Shown here: one piece after another, positions 17,040 through 24,153 of the stretch
Layout of the letters: the number at the start of each line of letters is the position of its first letter
Position numbering within the stretch: the first letter of the stretch is position 1
Origin: Bacteroidales bacterium UBA4230
GTDB taxonomy: Bacteria; Bacteroidota; Bacteroidia; Bacteroidales; UBA932
Length of the DNA stretch: 42,805 nt
Reading direction: 5' to 3'
Assembly (NCBI GenBank): GCA_002395605.1
Contig: DGXO01000044.1
Coordinates: 1 to 42,805, forward strand
Translations under genes and position numbers: made by a program
The notes under the pieces: model-generated
Told to the model about the DNA's origin: nothing
The model's database searches: none
What the model saw: the letters and a program-made list of their open reading frames with translations, nothing else

Positions 17040-17220
17040 GGGATCCACCAAATTCACCGGATTATCATTGCAGTACACATACGGACTCACATCGTAGTAC
17101 TTCTCGCTCAGCGGATCCGGCACCAGCCAGCGGCGGAGCGAGGGACTGTACTGACGGGCGCCAAAGTCCGTGTATGCCGTGCCAAAGTCCGGGCCCTGGT
17201 CCTCCTTCCCCGTGAAGTGC
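17040..17220 (-). repeat. Rhs core repeat block R2, copy A
   Basis: This GC-rich block encodes FTGKEDQGPDFG through NPVNLVDPDG. By eye it differs at roughly 8 positions from copy C (20270-20460), and copy B (17948-18085) is also very similar. These direct repeats are good substrates for homologous recombination. Confidence 0.85.
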
Positions 17221-17334
17221 CAGCGAAGGGTGGCGTCCGATGCCCTGCGATATATCAAAGAGCCGCGGTACACAAGGCCTTCCCCATTTCCCTTCAACGC
17301 ACTTGCCTTGCTTCCGCCCGCAAGATAGGAATTT
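17221..17334 (-). repeat. Rhs core repeat block R1, copy A
   Basis: This encodes YLAGGSKASALKGNGEG to YRRASDATLRW. It is nearly identical to copies D (21696-21793) and E (23019-23118). Homology ends right after the codons for YLA, as in the other copies. Confidence 0.85.
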
Positions 17335-17352
17335 TTTACCAAAGATCCACCA

Positions 17353-17691
17353 TTACTCGTGACTATCGGGGGAGGATTCGGAAGATTGTAGCCGATGACG
17401 AATAAAAAAATAATAAAGAGCAGCAGTAAGAATCCAACAAAACAATTCTGCAATTATTGCAGGAGTGGTAAAACAAGCGACGAAAAATGGAATAGATAGT
17501 GATAAAGACCATATCCATAATGACAGAAAAAAAGATACGGCAAAGCGAATAATTAACATCCAAAAAGCAGAGCCTGTTTTCACTCTTTTATATAGCACCG
17601 TAAAATAGGTTATCAGCGCTCCTATAATCATTGTAGGAGCACTGATAAAAAAATGAATCTCAAACAATTCTAAATAACTTATAATTTCCAT
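17353..17691 (-). CDS. Small integral membrane protein, candidate immunity protein of cassette B
   Basis: This 112-residue protein has about three membrane segments (roughly residues 13-33, 43-63 and 68-97). I know no family for it. It starts inside the last codons of the cassette B tip (17660-17691 overlap), the classic place for an Rhs immunity gene. Its last ten residues (SSESSPDSHE) come from sequence just before the cassette A boundary and overlap in another frame with the open frame of cassette A, so its 3' end may have been changed when cassette A was inserted. Low GC content matches its island neighbours. Confidence 0.55.
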   Translation of the reverse strand: MEIISYLELFEIHFFISAPTMIIGALITYFTVLYKRVKTGSAFWMLIIRFAVSFFLSLWIWSLSLSIPFFVACFTTPAIIAELFCWILTAALYYFFIRHRLQSSESSPDSHE

Positions 17692-18086
17692 TTTTATTCT
17701 TGTAAGTAACTCTTGAGAACTTCTTGGTATACTGTTTAATTAAGTGGGTCGGTATTGAGATTTTAAATAATGGAGACTGCTCTTTGACCTTTTTATCTTG
17801 AGAGAGAACTTCAGTGGCAAATGTCGCACAATTATTATTTAATATTGTTAACCAATAGAACACCAGCGTGTCCTAGATCCGTATATTCCCTACTACCTAT
17901 ATGAATCTCATAATCAGGAAAAACGATAAGAACCCCATCTCTTCCATCCACATCCACCATATTCACCGGGTTGTCATTGCAGTACACATACGGACTCACG
18001 TCGTAGTACTTCTCACTCAGCGGATCCGGCACCAGCCAGCGGCGGAGCGAGGGGCTGTACTGCCGGGCGTCCAAGTCCGTGTACGA
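17660..18086 (-). pseudogene. Rhs cassette B: core end plus broken papain/NlpC-like tip
   Basis: The frame from 18074 starts in the middle of the core (DARQYSPSLRRWLVPDPL to NPVNMVDVDGRDG) and goes on into a tip with YTDLGHAGVLLV before a stop at 17835. A second frame, shifted in register and overlapping it, carries ILNNNCATFATEVLSQDKKV and ends at 17660. GHAGVLLV and NNCATFA look like the His and Cys motifs of a papain/NlpC-type peptidase tip; in related toxins I would expect many more residues between them. A deletion with a frameshift has therefore probably removed the centre of the domain. The upstream R1 block is absent too. This cassette is dead. Confidence 0.65.
17948..18085 (-). repeat. 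Rhs core repeat block R2, copy B (5' truncated)
   Basis: This is the same block as at 17040-17220 and 20270-20460, but homology breaks off in the codons before DARQYSP. Sequence upstream of 18086 is AT-rich and unrelated to the core. Confidence 0.8.
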
Positions 18087-18195
18087 CGGTCAAAATAAGG
18101 CTTGTTTTAGTTATTTTGAAGTCCATTGCTATTGAGTTGGATTAAGTTCGTCCTCGGAGAGACGCCACCATAAATGGTTATCTTGGCGGTCTACG

Positions 18196-18963
18196 TCAAT
18201 CTATTAATAACGGTATCAGGCAGTCTATCGCATCGATTTCATCATGTTTTTCTAGGTAATTGTTTAAAAAGGGTTCAAAGACTCTTAAGGATTTTTCCAT
18301 GAGAATTGTGCCAGAAGAAAAGGCCGATTCAGGAATAACGGGGCTTTCTGCCAGAACAACTCTTTCTCCCCGACGATATTTTATACGGACCCTCAAAGGC
18401 ACATCAATTTCCTTTTTAAAAAAAGCGTCATAAATTTTGACTCGAATTTGAGTTCCATGATTCTGATAAAATTTGGATAGTTCTTTTTGAAAATATTCCT
18501 CCATTTCTTCGCTGGCTACAAACATGTACTCACCTCTACAATTGTAGAAAGCTGGCTTATAGTAAAACACCAACCATTTATAGAATCCATTTTGCCATTC
18601 CGATATAGACTTGGAAAGAACGTATTGTTCATTGCCATACGAGATAACACACGCAACACTGTCATAATAGCACTTTTCGTTCAGTAGAACTTTTTTCTGA
18701 AAATCAATCGGGGGGCCAGGCTCCCCTTTCTCATAATCGTGTCCATACTCAATATAGCTTTTCATGCCCTCCTCGTAGTACGTTATTAAATCCATACCAG
18801 ATTTAGGGTATTCATGATATCGACCAACATATCCCAGCACGCTCTTTTGGATCCAGCCGTTTACTCCCTCCTCTCCGTCATACGAGTTGATAAAATACTT
18901 CGCGGGCGTTGAACAAGCAAACGTCTCCAAAAATATCAGTAACAAAAAAAGAAACTTTCTCAT
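18196..18963 (-). CDS. Hypothetical lipoprotein of the Rhs island
   Basis: This is a 255-residue protein of no family known to me. A lipoprotein signal peptide (MRKFLFLLLIFLETFACST, Cys17) is clear. The mature part has several Tyr-rich stretches (ITYYEEGMKSYIEYGHDYEK, FYKWLVFYYKPAFYNCRGEY) and ends in CLIPLLID. Directly after the TGA another frame reads DVDRQDNHLWWRLSEDELNP and reaches a TAG about 70 bp on, which looks coding; a 1-nt indel near 18200 may have shortened the protein. It could be an immunity lipoprotein, but no toxin tip stands directly before it. The 110 bp to cassette B hold nothing else. Confidence 0.6.
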   Translation of the reverse strand: MRKFLFLLLIFLETFACSTPAKYFINSYDGEEGVNGWIQKSVLGYVGRYHEYPKSGMDLITYYEEGMKSYIEYGHDYEKGEPGPPIDFQKKVLLNEKCYYDSVACVISYGNEQYVLSKSISEWQNGFYKWLVFYYKPAFYNCRGEYMFVASEEMEEYFQKELSKFYQNHGTQIRVKIYDAFFKKEIDVPLRVRIKYRRGERVVLAESPVIPESAFSSGTILMEKSLRVFEPFLNNYLEKHDEIDAIDCLIPLLID

Positions 18964-18979
18964 ATGACTTGTTTAAGTT

Positions 18980-19146
18980 TTAAATTTTTCCCAAACAACC
19001 GCTTATGCTCTTAAAAGAATTGCCTTGGTACGAGAAACCAATCGTTGTATCATTTGTCCCAGACAAATGCATATTTGTTTTTTTAAACAACCCATCCGAA
19101 TCGAAAGGAGTCGGCCTCCTTGGAAACAAGAAAAGGTCGTAATGCT
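18980..19146 (-). pseudogene. Possible frameshifted 3' end of the 165-residue lipoprotein gene
   Basis: After the TAA at 19147 the sequence in another frame reads KHYDLFLFPRRPTPFDSDGL, then FKKTNMHLSGTNDTTIGFSY, and closes with SISGCLGKI and TAA at 18980. This 50-odd codon stretch looks like protein and has no start of its own. A single indel near 19150 would join it to the upstream lipoprotein. The gap also contains a small hairpin, CATTTGTC/GACAAATG (19051-19069), which lies inside this reading and may be chance. Confidence 0.35.
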
Positions 19147-19644
19147 TTATAACCTTCTATTTATCCTCAGAATTACGAATAGCTCTTGTTGTTCCACATG
19201 GAGATTATTAGAGTAATCACTCTGAAGCATTCTATAACGCTCCCGCCCTACCAATGAGGAGTCAAGTTTTACGGCGAAATACGTAATAGGAAGTATCTTC
19301 TGAACCTTATTATTTTGCTCTGACTCAACATATGGAATACGATTAAACCAAATCCGAATAGAATCTCTTAAGCCCAACCAATCAGGAGGAAGAGGCACAT
19401 TTGGAGAAATCGCCCACAGGACATGTTCGTCAGGTAAAAGAAATAAAGCATTCAAAGATTCCTCAGATCCATTTGGGCAGAAAGATAGTTTCTCCTCCTT
19501 GTCAATCGGCAAAAAAGAGTCGCTATGTATTACACTCTTGAGGTCGCAAGTCAGTACAAGATACCCTTCTTGGTCCCCCTGCTTTGGAGGGGAACAACAA
19601 CACAAGATCGAAATAATTGATGTTATGATTAGTTTGCTGTCCAT
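19147..19644 (-). CDS. Small lipoprotein, candidate immunity protein of the metzincin cassette
   Basis: This is a 165-residue protein with a lipoprotein signal (MDSKLIITSIISILCCCSPP) and no known family. Its start overlaps the last 16 bp of the metzincin tip of cassette C, which is how Rhs toxin-immunity pairs are often arranged. An immunity protein anchored outside the cytoplasm fits a secreted protease target in the periplasm. Visible stretches are FLLPDEHVLWAISPNVPLPP and DSIRIWFNRIPYVE. The C-terminus may be truncated by a frameshift (see 18980-19146). The role is inferred from position. Confidence 0.6.
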   Translation of the reverse strand: MDSKLIITSIISILCCCSPPKQGDQEGYLVLTCDLKSVIHSDSFLPIDKEEKLSFCPNGSEESLNALFLLPDEHVLWAISPNVPLPPDWLGLRDSIRIWFNRIPYVESEQNNKVQKILPITYFAVKLDSSLVGRERYRMLQSDYSNNLHVEQQELFVILRINRRL

Positions 19645-20269
19645 ATTCTTGCACTTCCGTCTTTTCGGGGAAGGTCTCGTTTATTAAAGATTCTCTTCAC
19701 AAAAGATTTACTAAATGACGGATAGGAAAAAACAGAATACCGATTATTCCCATCAAAAGTACTATTCGTAATAGTCTCATCAATTGACTGCATAACGGTG
19801 GTTGCATCCTCATGCTCACCTCCTAGGTTATGACCAATCTCGTGTATAGCCACCCCTTTGTAAAGCGAAGACGCGTTCATGCCTTTAGTAATACCTTCTT
19901 GAATCATGGCCTCAGAAAAACCGATTTCCATCATTGTCGCATAACCATATCGCCCTGAATCGTCCAGCTCTTCTGATTCAACAATATTCCCAAAATAGCG
20001 AGGATTGCCATTTATATCTTTAAAACCCATCGTAATTCTGTCTTCTTTTGGGTTATCAGAAAACTGAGAAGACAAATTAAAAGAGACATAAACAGCATTT
20101 CCCGATGAGTCTTTTACTTTTGTGATGCCGCTTTGATTATAATCTGCTATTGCCGCATTTAGCCCCGCTAATTGTTCGAGACTAATACTGGAATCATATA
20201 GATAGACGGCGACAATAACAAATGGATCACTTTTTGTCCCTGACCCCGTGACCTTTCCATCTCTCCCAT

Positions 20270-20460
20270 CCGGATCCACCATATTCACCGGATTGTCATT
20301 GCAGTACACATACGGACTCACGTCGTAGTACTTCTCACTCAGCGGATCCGGCACCAGCCAGCGGCGGAGCGAGGGACTGTACTGACGGGCGCCAAAGTCC
20401 GTGTATGCCGTGCCAAAGTCCGGGCCCTGGTCCTACTTGCCAGTGAAGTGCCAGCGAAGA
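20270..20460 (-). repeat. Rhs core repeat block R2, copy C
   Basis: This is a direct repeat of the block at 17040-17220, with few differences by eye; one of them creates the TAG at 20433. Confidence 0.85.
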
Positions 20461-20665
20461 CCTGTGCCCGATGCCCCAGCCCCGGGTGACAACTGCTCTG
20501 AACGTGAACCATAAGCGTCATACTTCCCGGCTTCAAGGAAGTCCCCTGTCTCTCCGTCCACTACTGCCCTTACGCTACCAAGATGGTCCGTCACGTGATA
20601 ACGCGCTCCCTCCGTGGTAAGTGTCCCCTTCGAAAAGGCGGCGCTCTCCAATGACAATGCCCCTC

Positions 20666-20760
20666 CAGATGTCCTGCGATATATCAAAGAACTCCTGTAC
20701 GTAAGCCCGGCCCCGCTTCCGTCCACCGCCTCCAGCTTCGTTCCGTCTGCAAGATAGGAA
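20666..20760 (-). repeat. Rhs core repeat block R1, copy C (divergent)
   Basis: This encodes YLADGTKLEAVDGSGAGLTY to LIYRRTSGG. It is clearly less similar to copies A, D and E than they are to each other, but ends at the same YLADG boundary. Confidence 0.7.
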
Positions 20761-20808
20761 TAATTTACCAAAATGGCAAAATAGTGACCCAACCCCGGGT
20801 TATTCCTA

Positions 20809-21618
20809 CTAATTGCTTTTCACCCATTTAATACAGTCGCCGCTACCACTCTTGAAAATAAGGCTATCTATATTGTTCTTAGCTATTTTTGCTGTTATTA
20901 TTTCACGAGAAGTAAGATTCATAATCTCATCAATTGAGGATAATGGGGCTGGAATCATCTCATTCTTTACTGTGGAATATAGAGACAGTACCTGTGGGGT
21001 AAATGAAACACTATCCATATGGGCGCCAAACTCATTCCACGTTCCAATAACTTGAGAGTCTGGGAGTAACATTATATAACCTTTTGTTGTTTTATTAAGA
21101 ACCAAAAACGCCCCATTGCATTCATGTTTATTTAACATTAACATGAAATAATCATAAGAGCAGTCAATTTGTTCGTCAATTTTGCAAAGTGTATCATCTT
21201 TGCGTAGTTGATATGAACATATAATTGGTCGTACATTGTCCATTGAGGAGATAATTGCACTCTTCTTGCTGTGAAGAGCATTTGCCCTAAGTACGTTTTT
21301 ATAATCATCACCTTTGCAGCCAAAAACAGACATATTCCTCATCGAATCTGCATTCCCCAAATATACTAACTCAACAGGCTCAAAAAAATGAACTGGGTAA
21401 TTTAAAGGGTGGTCAAGAGCGACAAAATCCACTTTTGTTCCATTGCAATTATTTCCTAGGTATATGTGAAAAAAAACTTCTTCCGTATCATAGGAGTGTT
21501 CACTGATAAACAGCTCTAGGGCTTGGTTGAGTTCTTGGTTATAAAAAAATCCGCATGAATCGGACCGGCAAGACAACAAAGTACAACCGATAATTAAAAC
21601 AATAATTCTGTTATGCAT
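20809..21618 (-). CDS. Hypothetical lipoprotein of the Rhs island, follows cassette D
   Basis: This 269-residue protein has a lipoprotein signal (IIVLIIGCTLLSCRSD, Cys17). I know no family for it. The mature part is rich in Cys and Asn (LGNNCNGTKVDF, IDCSYDYFMLMLNKHECNGA). Its ATG lies within the last codons of the cassette D fragment (8-bp overlap), as expected for the immunity partner of a tip that has been lost. It ends 16 bp before cassette C begins. Confidence 0.6.
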   Translation of the reverse strand: MHNRIIVLIIGCTLLSCRSDSCGFFYNQELNQALELFISEHSYDTEEVFFHIYLGNNCNGTKVDFVALDHPLNYPVHFFEPVELVYLGNADSMRNMSVFGCKGDDYKNVLRANALHSKKSAIISSMDNVRPIICSYQLRKDDTLCKIDEQIDCSYDYFMLMLNKHECNGAFLVLNKTTKGYIMLLPDSQVIGTWNEFGAHMDSVSFTPQVLSLYSTVKNEMIPAPLSSIDEIMNLTSREIITAKIAKNNIDSLIFKSGSGDCIKWVKSN

Positions 21619-21832
21619 TATGTAACGAGCGTTTAGTTATAACTGTGATGCACCTGAGAATACCATATATGATTGGTTTTATTAGTTTCTGGGGGGCGTC
21701 CGATGCTCTGCGATATATCAAAGAGCCGCGGTACACAAGGCCTTCCCCATTTCCCTTCAACGCACTGGCCTTGCTTCCGTCCGCAAGATAGGAATATTTC
21801 CTTTCGGCTCCAAACCTAATGATACAGTCCAT
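21611..21832 (-). pseudogene. Rhs cassette D: R1 fragment without tip
   Basis: The frame reads YSYLADGSKASALKGNGEGL and continues to IYRRASDA, then jumps to unrelated sequence (PQKLIKPIIYGILRCITVIT) and stops. The whole R2 block and any toxin are missing. The break falls at SDA, the same spot where cassettes A and E lack the DHLGSVR segment. Upstream, the frame begins inside the 3' end of the 376-residue gene. Confidence 0.7.
21696..21793 (-). repeat. Rhs core repeat block R1, copy D
   Basis: This is nearly identical to 17221-17334 and 23019-23118. It has the same YLADG boundary at the 5' side on the coding strand. Confidence 0.85.
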
Positions 21833-22946
21833 CGACGCTAAGATAATATCCCTTCTTTATCGCATCCATGAAGAGATACTTCTCTGCATTTTTCTTGGAT
21901 AATTGCTCAAAGTTATGAAAAATTCTATCCCTCTCACATTCCGGGATGCGTGTCTCAATACCACCGAAAATGAATCGCCAAAAAGATAGATTTTCATCAT
22001 ACGACATCCTGTTTAGGATAGGGATACAATAATGAGCCATCTCTCCATTTACGAATTCGTACCCGCAGTCTTGTAGTATTCCTATATGGTCTGTATCTGG
22101 CAGTCCGCCTCCGGAACAGAGAAGAAGAACCTTGCGAATCAATTCTTTTCTGTCGATGCTACTGGATTTTGCCAAACGAGAGACGATGTCTTGATTAGAA
22201 TAAAGTGGCCCGTCCTTCTTATCCTTATCAAAGCCACAAAGCGCAAAATACTCGCCAAAAGAAGTGGGTAAATACTCCAGAAGCATACGATCCGCTTCTT
22301 CAATTTCCGCAAATAAGGCTTTTACGCAGGAAACTTTTTTCTGATCAACGTGAAATGACGTCTTCGCAACCGATGGCTCCAGGTAATACCCTTCTTTGAT
22401 GGCATCCAAATACTTATACTCTTCCACTCGCAATTGCGCATTATAATCTTTCAGCCATGAATAAGCTTTGTTCATTTCACCTTTAGAGCAGAGGCCTTTC
22501 TCTCTCAAAAACAGAAAATTCCAAAATACAACATTCTCCGTGTAAGTGTGTCGATTTAGATAGCCGACTATTTCCCTTGGCTCCCCCTTGTAAAGCCTGC
22601 TTAAAAGCACGTTTTGCAGACATGGATCATAATGCTTGCCCGGAATTGCCGTCGTGGCTATACCGATTATCTTCTGCGTAATACCTTGTGCTGTCTCTGA
22701 CGAGTTCAGGTATTCTATGATATTGGGGTACCCTGATAACGGTTTTTCTTCAGAGCCGTACAACTCATAGTATTCTTCAAATGTTTCAGGCAGATTTTCA
22801 AACAAAAGGCTATCAACCTTTTCTATTCTGTTGAGTTGACACTTTAATACGCTATAACGTATATCCAAATCCTGGGGAAGATTCTCTCTTCCCCAAGAAA
22901 TGATACAATTTAAAAATAAGACTACAATTGTATATAAATACTTCAT
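21816..22946 (-). CDS. Exported protein with an internal tandem duplication, candidate immunity protein
   Basis: This 376-residue protein has a signal peptide (MKYLYTIVVLFLNCIISWGR). The mature part consists of two related halves of about 165 residues. Half 1 has IEKVDSLLFENLPETFEEYY, YTENVVFWNFLF and YKYLDAIKEGYYLE. Half 2 has IEEADRMLLEYLPTSFGEYF, YDENLSFWRFIF and KYLFMDAIKKGYYLS. Order and spacing are the same. I do not know the family; doubled repeats are common in immunity proteins. It starts at the end of the cassette E fragment, so it is probably the partner of the lost tip of that cassette. Its end overlaps the open frame of cassette D. Confidence 0.65.
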   Translation of the reverse strand: MKYLYTIVVLFLNCIISWGRENLPQDLDIRYSVLKCQLNRIEKVDSLLFENLPETFEEYYELYGSEEKPLSGYPNIIEYLNSSETAQGITQKIIGIATTAIPGKHYDPCLQNVLLSRLYKGEPREIVGYLNRHTYTENVVFWNFLFLREKGLCSKGEMNKAYSWLKDYNAQLRVEEYKYLDAIKEGYYLEPSVAKTSFHVDQKKVSCVKALFAEIEEADRMLLEYLPTSFGEYFALCGFDKDKKDGPLYSNQDIVSRLAKSSSIDRKELIRKVLLLCSGGGLPDTDHIGILQDCGYEFVNGEMAHYCIPILNRMSYDENLSFWRFIFGGIETRIPECERDRIFHNFEQLSKKNAEKYLFMDAIKKGYYLSVDGLYH

Positions 22947-23200
22947 CGTATTATGAGCTTTATCGTCTTATTGAAGTCCGGACCCTGGTCCTCCTTCCAC
23001 GTGAAGTGCCAGCGAAGGGTGGTGTCCGATGCCCTGCGATATATCAAAGAGCCGCGGTACACAAGACCTTCCCCATTTCCCTTCAACGCACTGGCCTTGC
23101 TTCCGTCCGCAAGATAGGTATTTTTCTCCAAAACAACACCTTTCCAGTTACAAATCTTGCGAACCTGGTCCCCGCCGTGATAGGAACTGAGAGTGACCAA
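22943..23200 (-). pseudogene. Rhs cassette E: first fragment of the island, no tip
   Basis: After a short unrelated stretch the frame reads TYLADGSKASALKGNGEGLV, IYRRASDTTLRWHFTWKEDQ and GPDF, then ends in NKTIKLIIR. The R2 block is cut right after GPDF and no tip remains. It forms the upstream edge of the island: a hairpin at 23191-23226 separates it from the esterase gene. There is no Rhs head upstream. Confidence 0.7.
23019..23118 (-). repeat. Rhs core repeat block R1, copy E
   Basis: This is nearly identical to copies A and D, with the same 5' boundary at YLADG. A short part of R2 (22976-23018) is attached. Confidence 0.85.
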
Positions 23201-23226
23201 AAAGTCAAAATTGACTTAGGTCACTC
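23191..23226. terminator. Strong hairpin at the edge of the Rhs island
   Basis: The outer arms GAGTGACC (23191-23198) and GGTCACTC (23219-23226) and the inner arms AAGTCAA and TTGACTT (23202-23208, 23211-23217) form a long stem with one small internal loop. On the plus strand TCTTTT follows. It lies 20 bp after the esterase stop, so it most likely ends the minus-strand esterase transcript. Confidence 0.65.
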
Positions 23227-23245
23227 TCTTTTGCATAAGCTACTG

Positions 23246-24136
23246 TTATCGGCAAAAATTCCTGGACGCAAACGGCAAGGCCGTAAACAGGGCCGTATGC
23301 CAGTACTCCCAGGTGTGGCCGCCGTCACGCACGCGAAGTTCGGCCTTGATGCCGCGCTCTTTCATCTTCATGTACATCTCATAATTGATGGCAAGGAGAT
23401 GGTCGTCGTCTCCGCAGTCAAAGAACCACTTAACGGTGCGGAGGGCGTTCAAAGTGGTTTCATCGGCCTTTTCCACAAAGTCTATGGCTGAATGTTCACG
23501 CACGGAACGGTCCGTGAGCACAAGCTTGCTGGTGGCGTTCCCGCGGTCTGCGCGGAACTTGTTGTCAAGCCAGGCGCTCATGGCGTAGCAGCTTGAGTAC
23601 ATGTCGGAGTGCCTCTGGGCATACACCGTGCAGCCGCCGCCTCCCATGGAAAGGCCCATGATTGCGCGCTGGCCCTTGGAACCGCCGCAGTTGAACTTTT
23701 TCTCCACGGCCGGAAGGAATTCCTGATAGAAGAAATCCTCATAAGGCCAGTCCTTTACATTGAAATAGCCGTTCTGGTAGTTATGGACATCCGCATCTCC
23801 GGCATTGGGCATTACAATCACAACCGGCACAACCTCTCCGCTTGCAATGAGTTGGTCGGCCACAGCCTGCATGCGGCCCTGCTTCACCCAGTCCGGGTAA
23901 GAGCCCCACAGGCCGTGAAGAAGGTAAATCACGGGATAGTGCTTAGAAGCATCATAGCCGTCCGGGAGGTAAACATTGTAGCCCTGGTCAACGCCAAGCT
24001 TGGCGGTTTTCATGGTTTCCGTAACAATTTTGCTCTGGGCAAAGACCGGGCAAACGGCGGCCGTAAAAACTAAAATGTTGACAACCAGCACTTTAAGCAA
24101 AGTGCCATAGGTAAAAGAGCGCATAGCAGTTTTCAT
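23246..24136 (-). CDS. Exported esterase, CE1/esterase-D-like alpha/beta hydrolase
   Basis: This is a 296-residue protein with an N-terminal signal peptide (LVFTAAVCPVFAQ). The alpha/beta hydrolase fold shows VIYLLHGLWGSYPDW (oxyanion region), the nucleophile elbow GLSMGGGG, the acid in WFFDCGDDDHL and the histidine in DGGHTWEYWH, the order found in CE1 feruloyl/acetyl esterases and esterase D relatives. It would split ester bonds, perhaps on plant polysaccharides, in the periplasm; the substrate is not visible. The start could also be the methionine four codons later. It lies 17 bp after the aminopeptidase gene. Confidence 0.8.
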   Translation of the reverse strand: MKTAMRSFTYGTLLKVLVVNILVFTAAVCPVFAQSKIVTETMKTAKLGVDQGYNVYLPDGYDASKHYPVIYLLHGLWGSYPDWVKQGRMQAVADQLIASGEVVPVVIVMPNAGDADVHNYQNGYFNVKDWPYEDFFYQEFLPAVEKKFNCGGSKGQRAIMGLSMGGGGCTVYAQRHSDMYSSCYAMSAWLDNKFRADRGNATSKLVLTDRSVREHSAIDFVEKADETTLNALRTVKWFFDCGDDDHLLAINYEMYMKMKERGIKAELRVRDGGHTWEYWHTALFTALPFASRNFCR

Positions 24137-24153
24137 AATATGCTTAAAATCAA

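Larger units (their letters stand above)
16428..17453 (-). pseudogene. Rhs cassette A: core fragment plus HExxH metalloprotease tip, split by TGA
   Basis: The frame from 17453 carries the Rhs core remnant (SYLAGGSKASALKGNGEG, LRWHFTGKEDQGPDFG, ARQYSPSLRRWLVPDPLSEK, YCNDNPVNLVDPDGREG). It then runs into a variable tip and stops at TGA 16884-16886. The same frame goes on without another stop: 47 further codons (DNDERIQSAKEILDRVYNGE...) lead to the next methionine at 16742 and then to LPHEVGHSFNLRDMSNAGGV, a zinc-protease HExxH site with a possible third ligand in LRD, ending at 16428. The intact ancestor would be one core-plus-protease polypeptide. There is no Rhs head: upstream of YLAGG the frame runs through the 3' end of a membrane-protein gene. 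The DHLGSVRAVV part of the core, present in cassette C, is missing. Confidence 0.75.
19629..20792 (-). pseudogene. Rhs cassette C: longest core fragment plus metzincin-like tip, interrupted by TAG
   Basis: From 20792 the frame reads YSYLADGTKLEAVDGSGAG, YHVTDHLGSVRAVVDGETGD and LRWHFTGK, then stops at TAG 20433-20435. The other copies have GAG (Glu of KEDQGPDF) there, so this is a simple nonsense change. The frame is open again afterwards: DQGPDFGTAYTDFGARQYSP, LRRWLVPDPLSEKYYDVSPY, NPVNMVDPDGRDG and then a tip of about 205 residues. The tip contains VAIHEIGHNLGGEHEDATTV, a complete HExxHxxGxxH metzincin zinc site, and MQSIDE further on, where metzincins have their Met-turn. The tip itself is intact. 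It lies 16 bp after the 269-residue lipoprotein gene and has no Rhs head. Confidence 0.78.

Noticed and set aside
16998..17405. Plus-strand open frame across the Rhs core of cassette A
   Set aside because: Equivalent frames recur opposite the other core copies because the repeats have the same base sequence; it is the reverse of the conserved core.
15029..23245. Transposon, integron or prophage carrying the island
   Set aside because: No transposase, integrase, attC-like site or phage gene is recognisable, and there are no terminal inverted repeats at the edges. The repeats are explained by the Rhs core itself.
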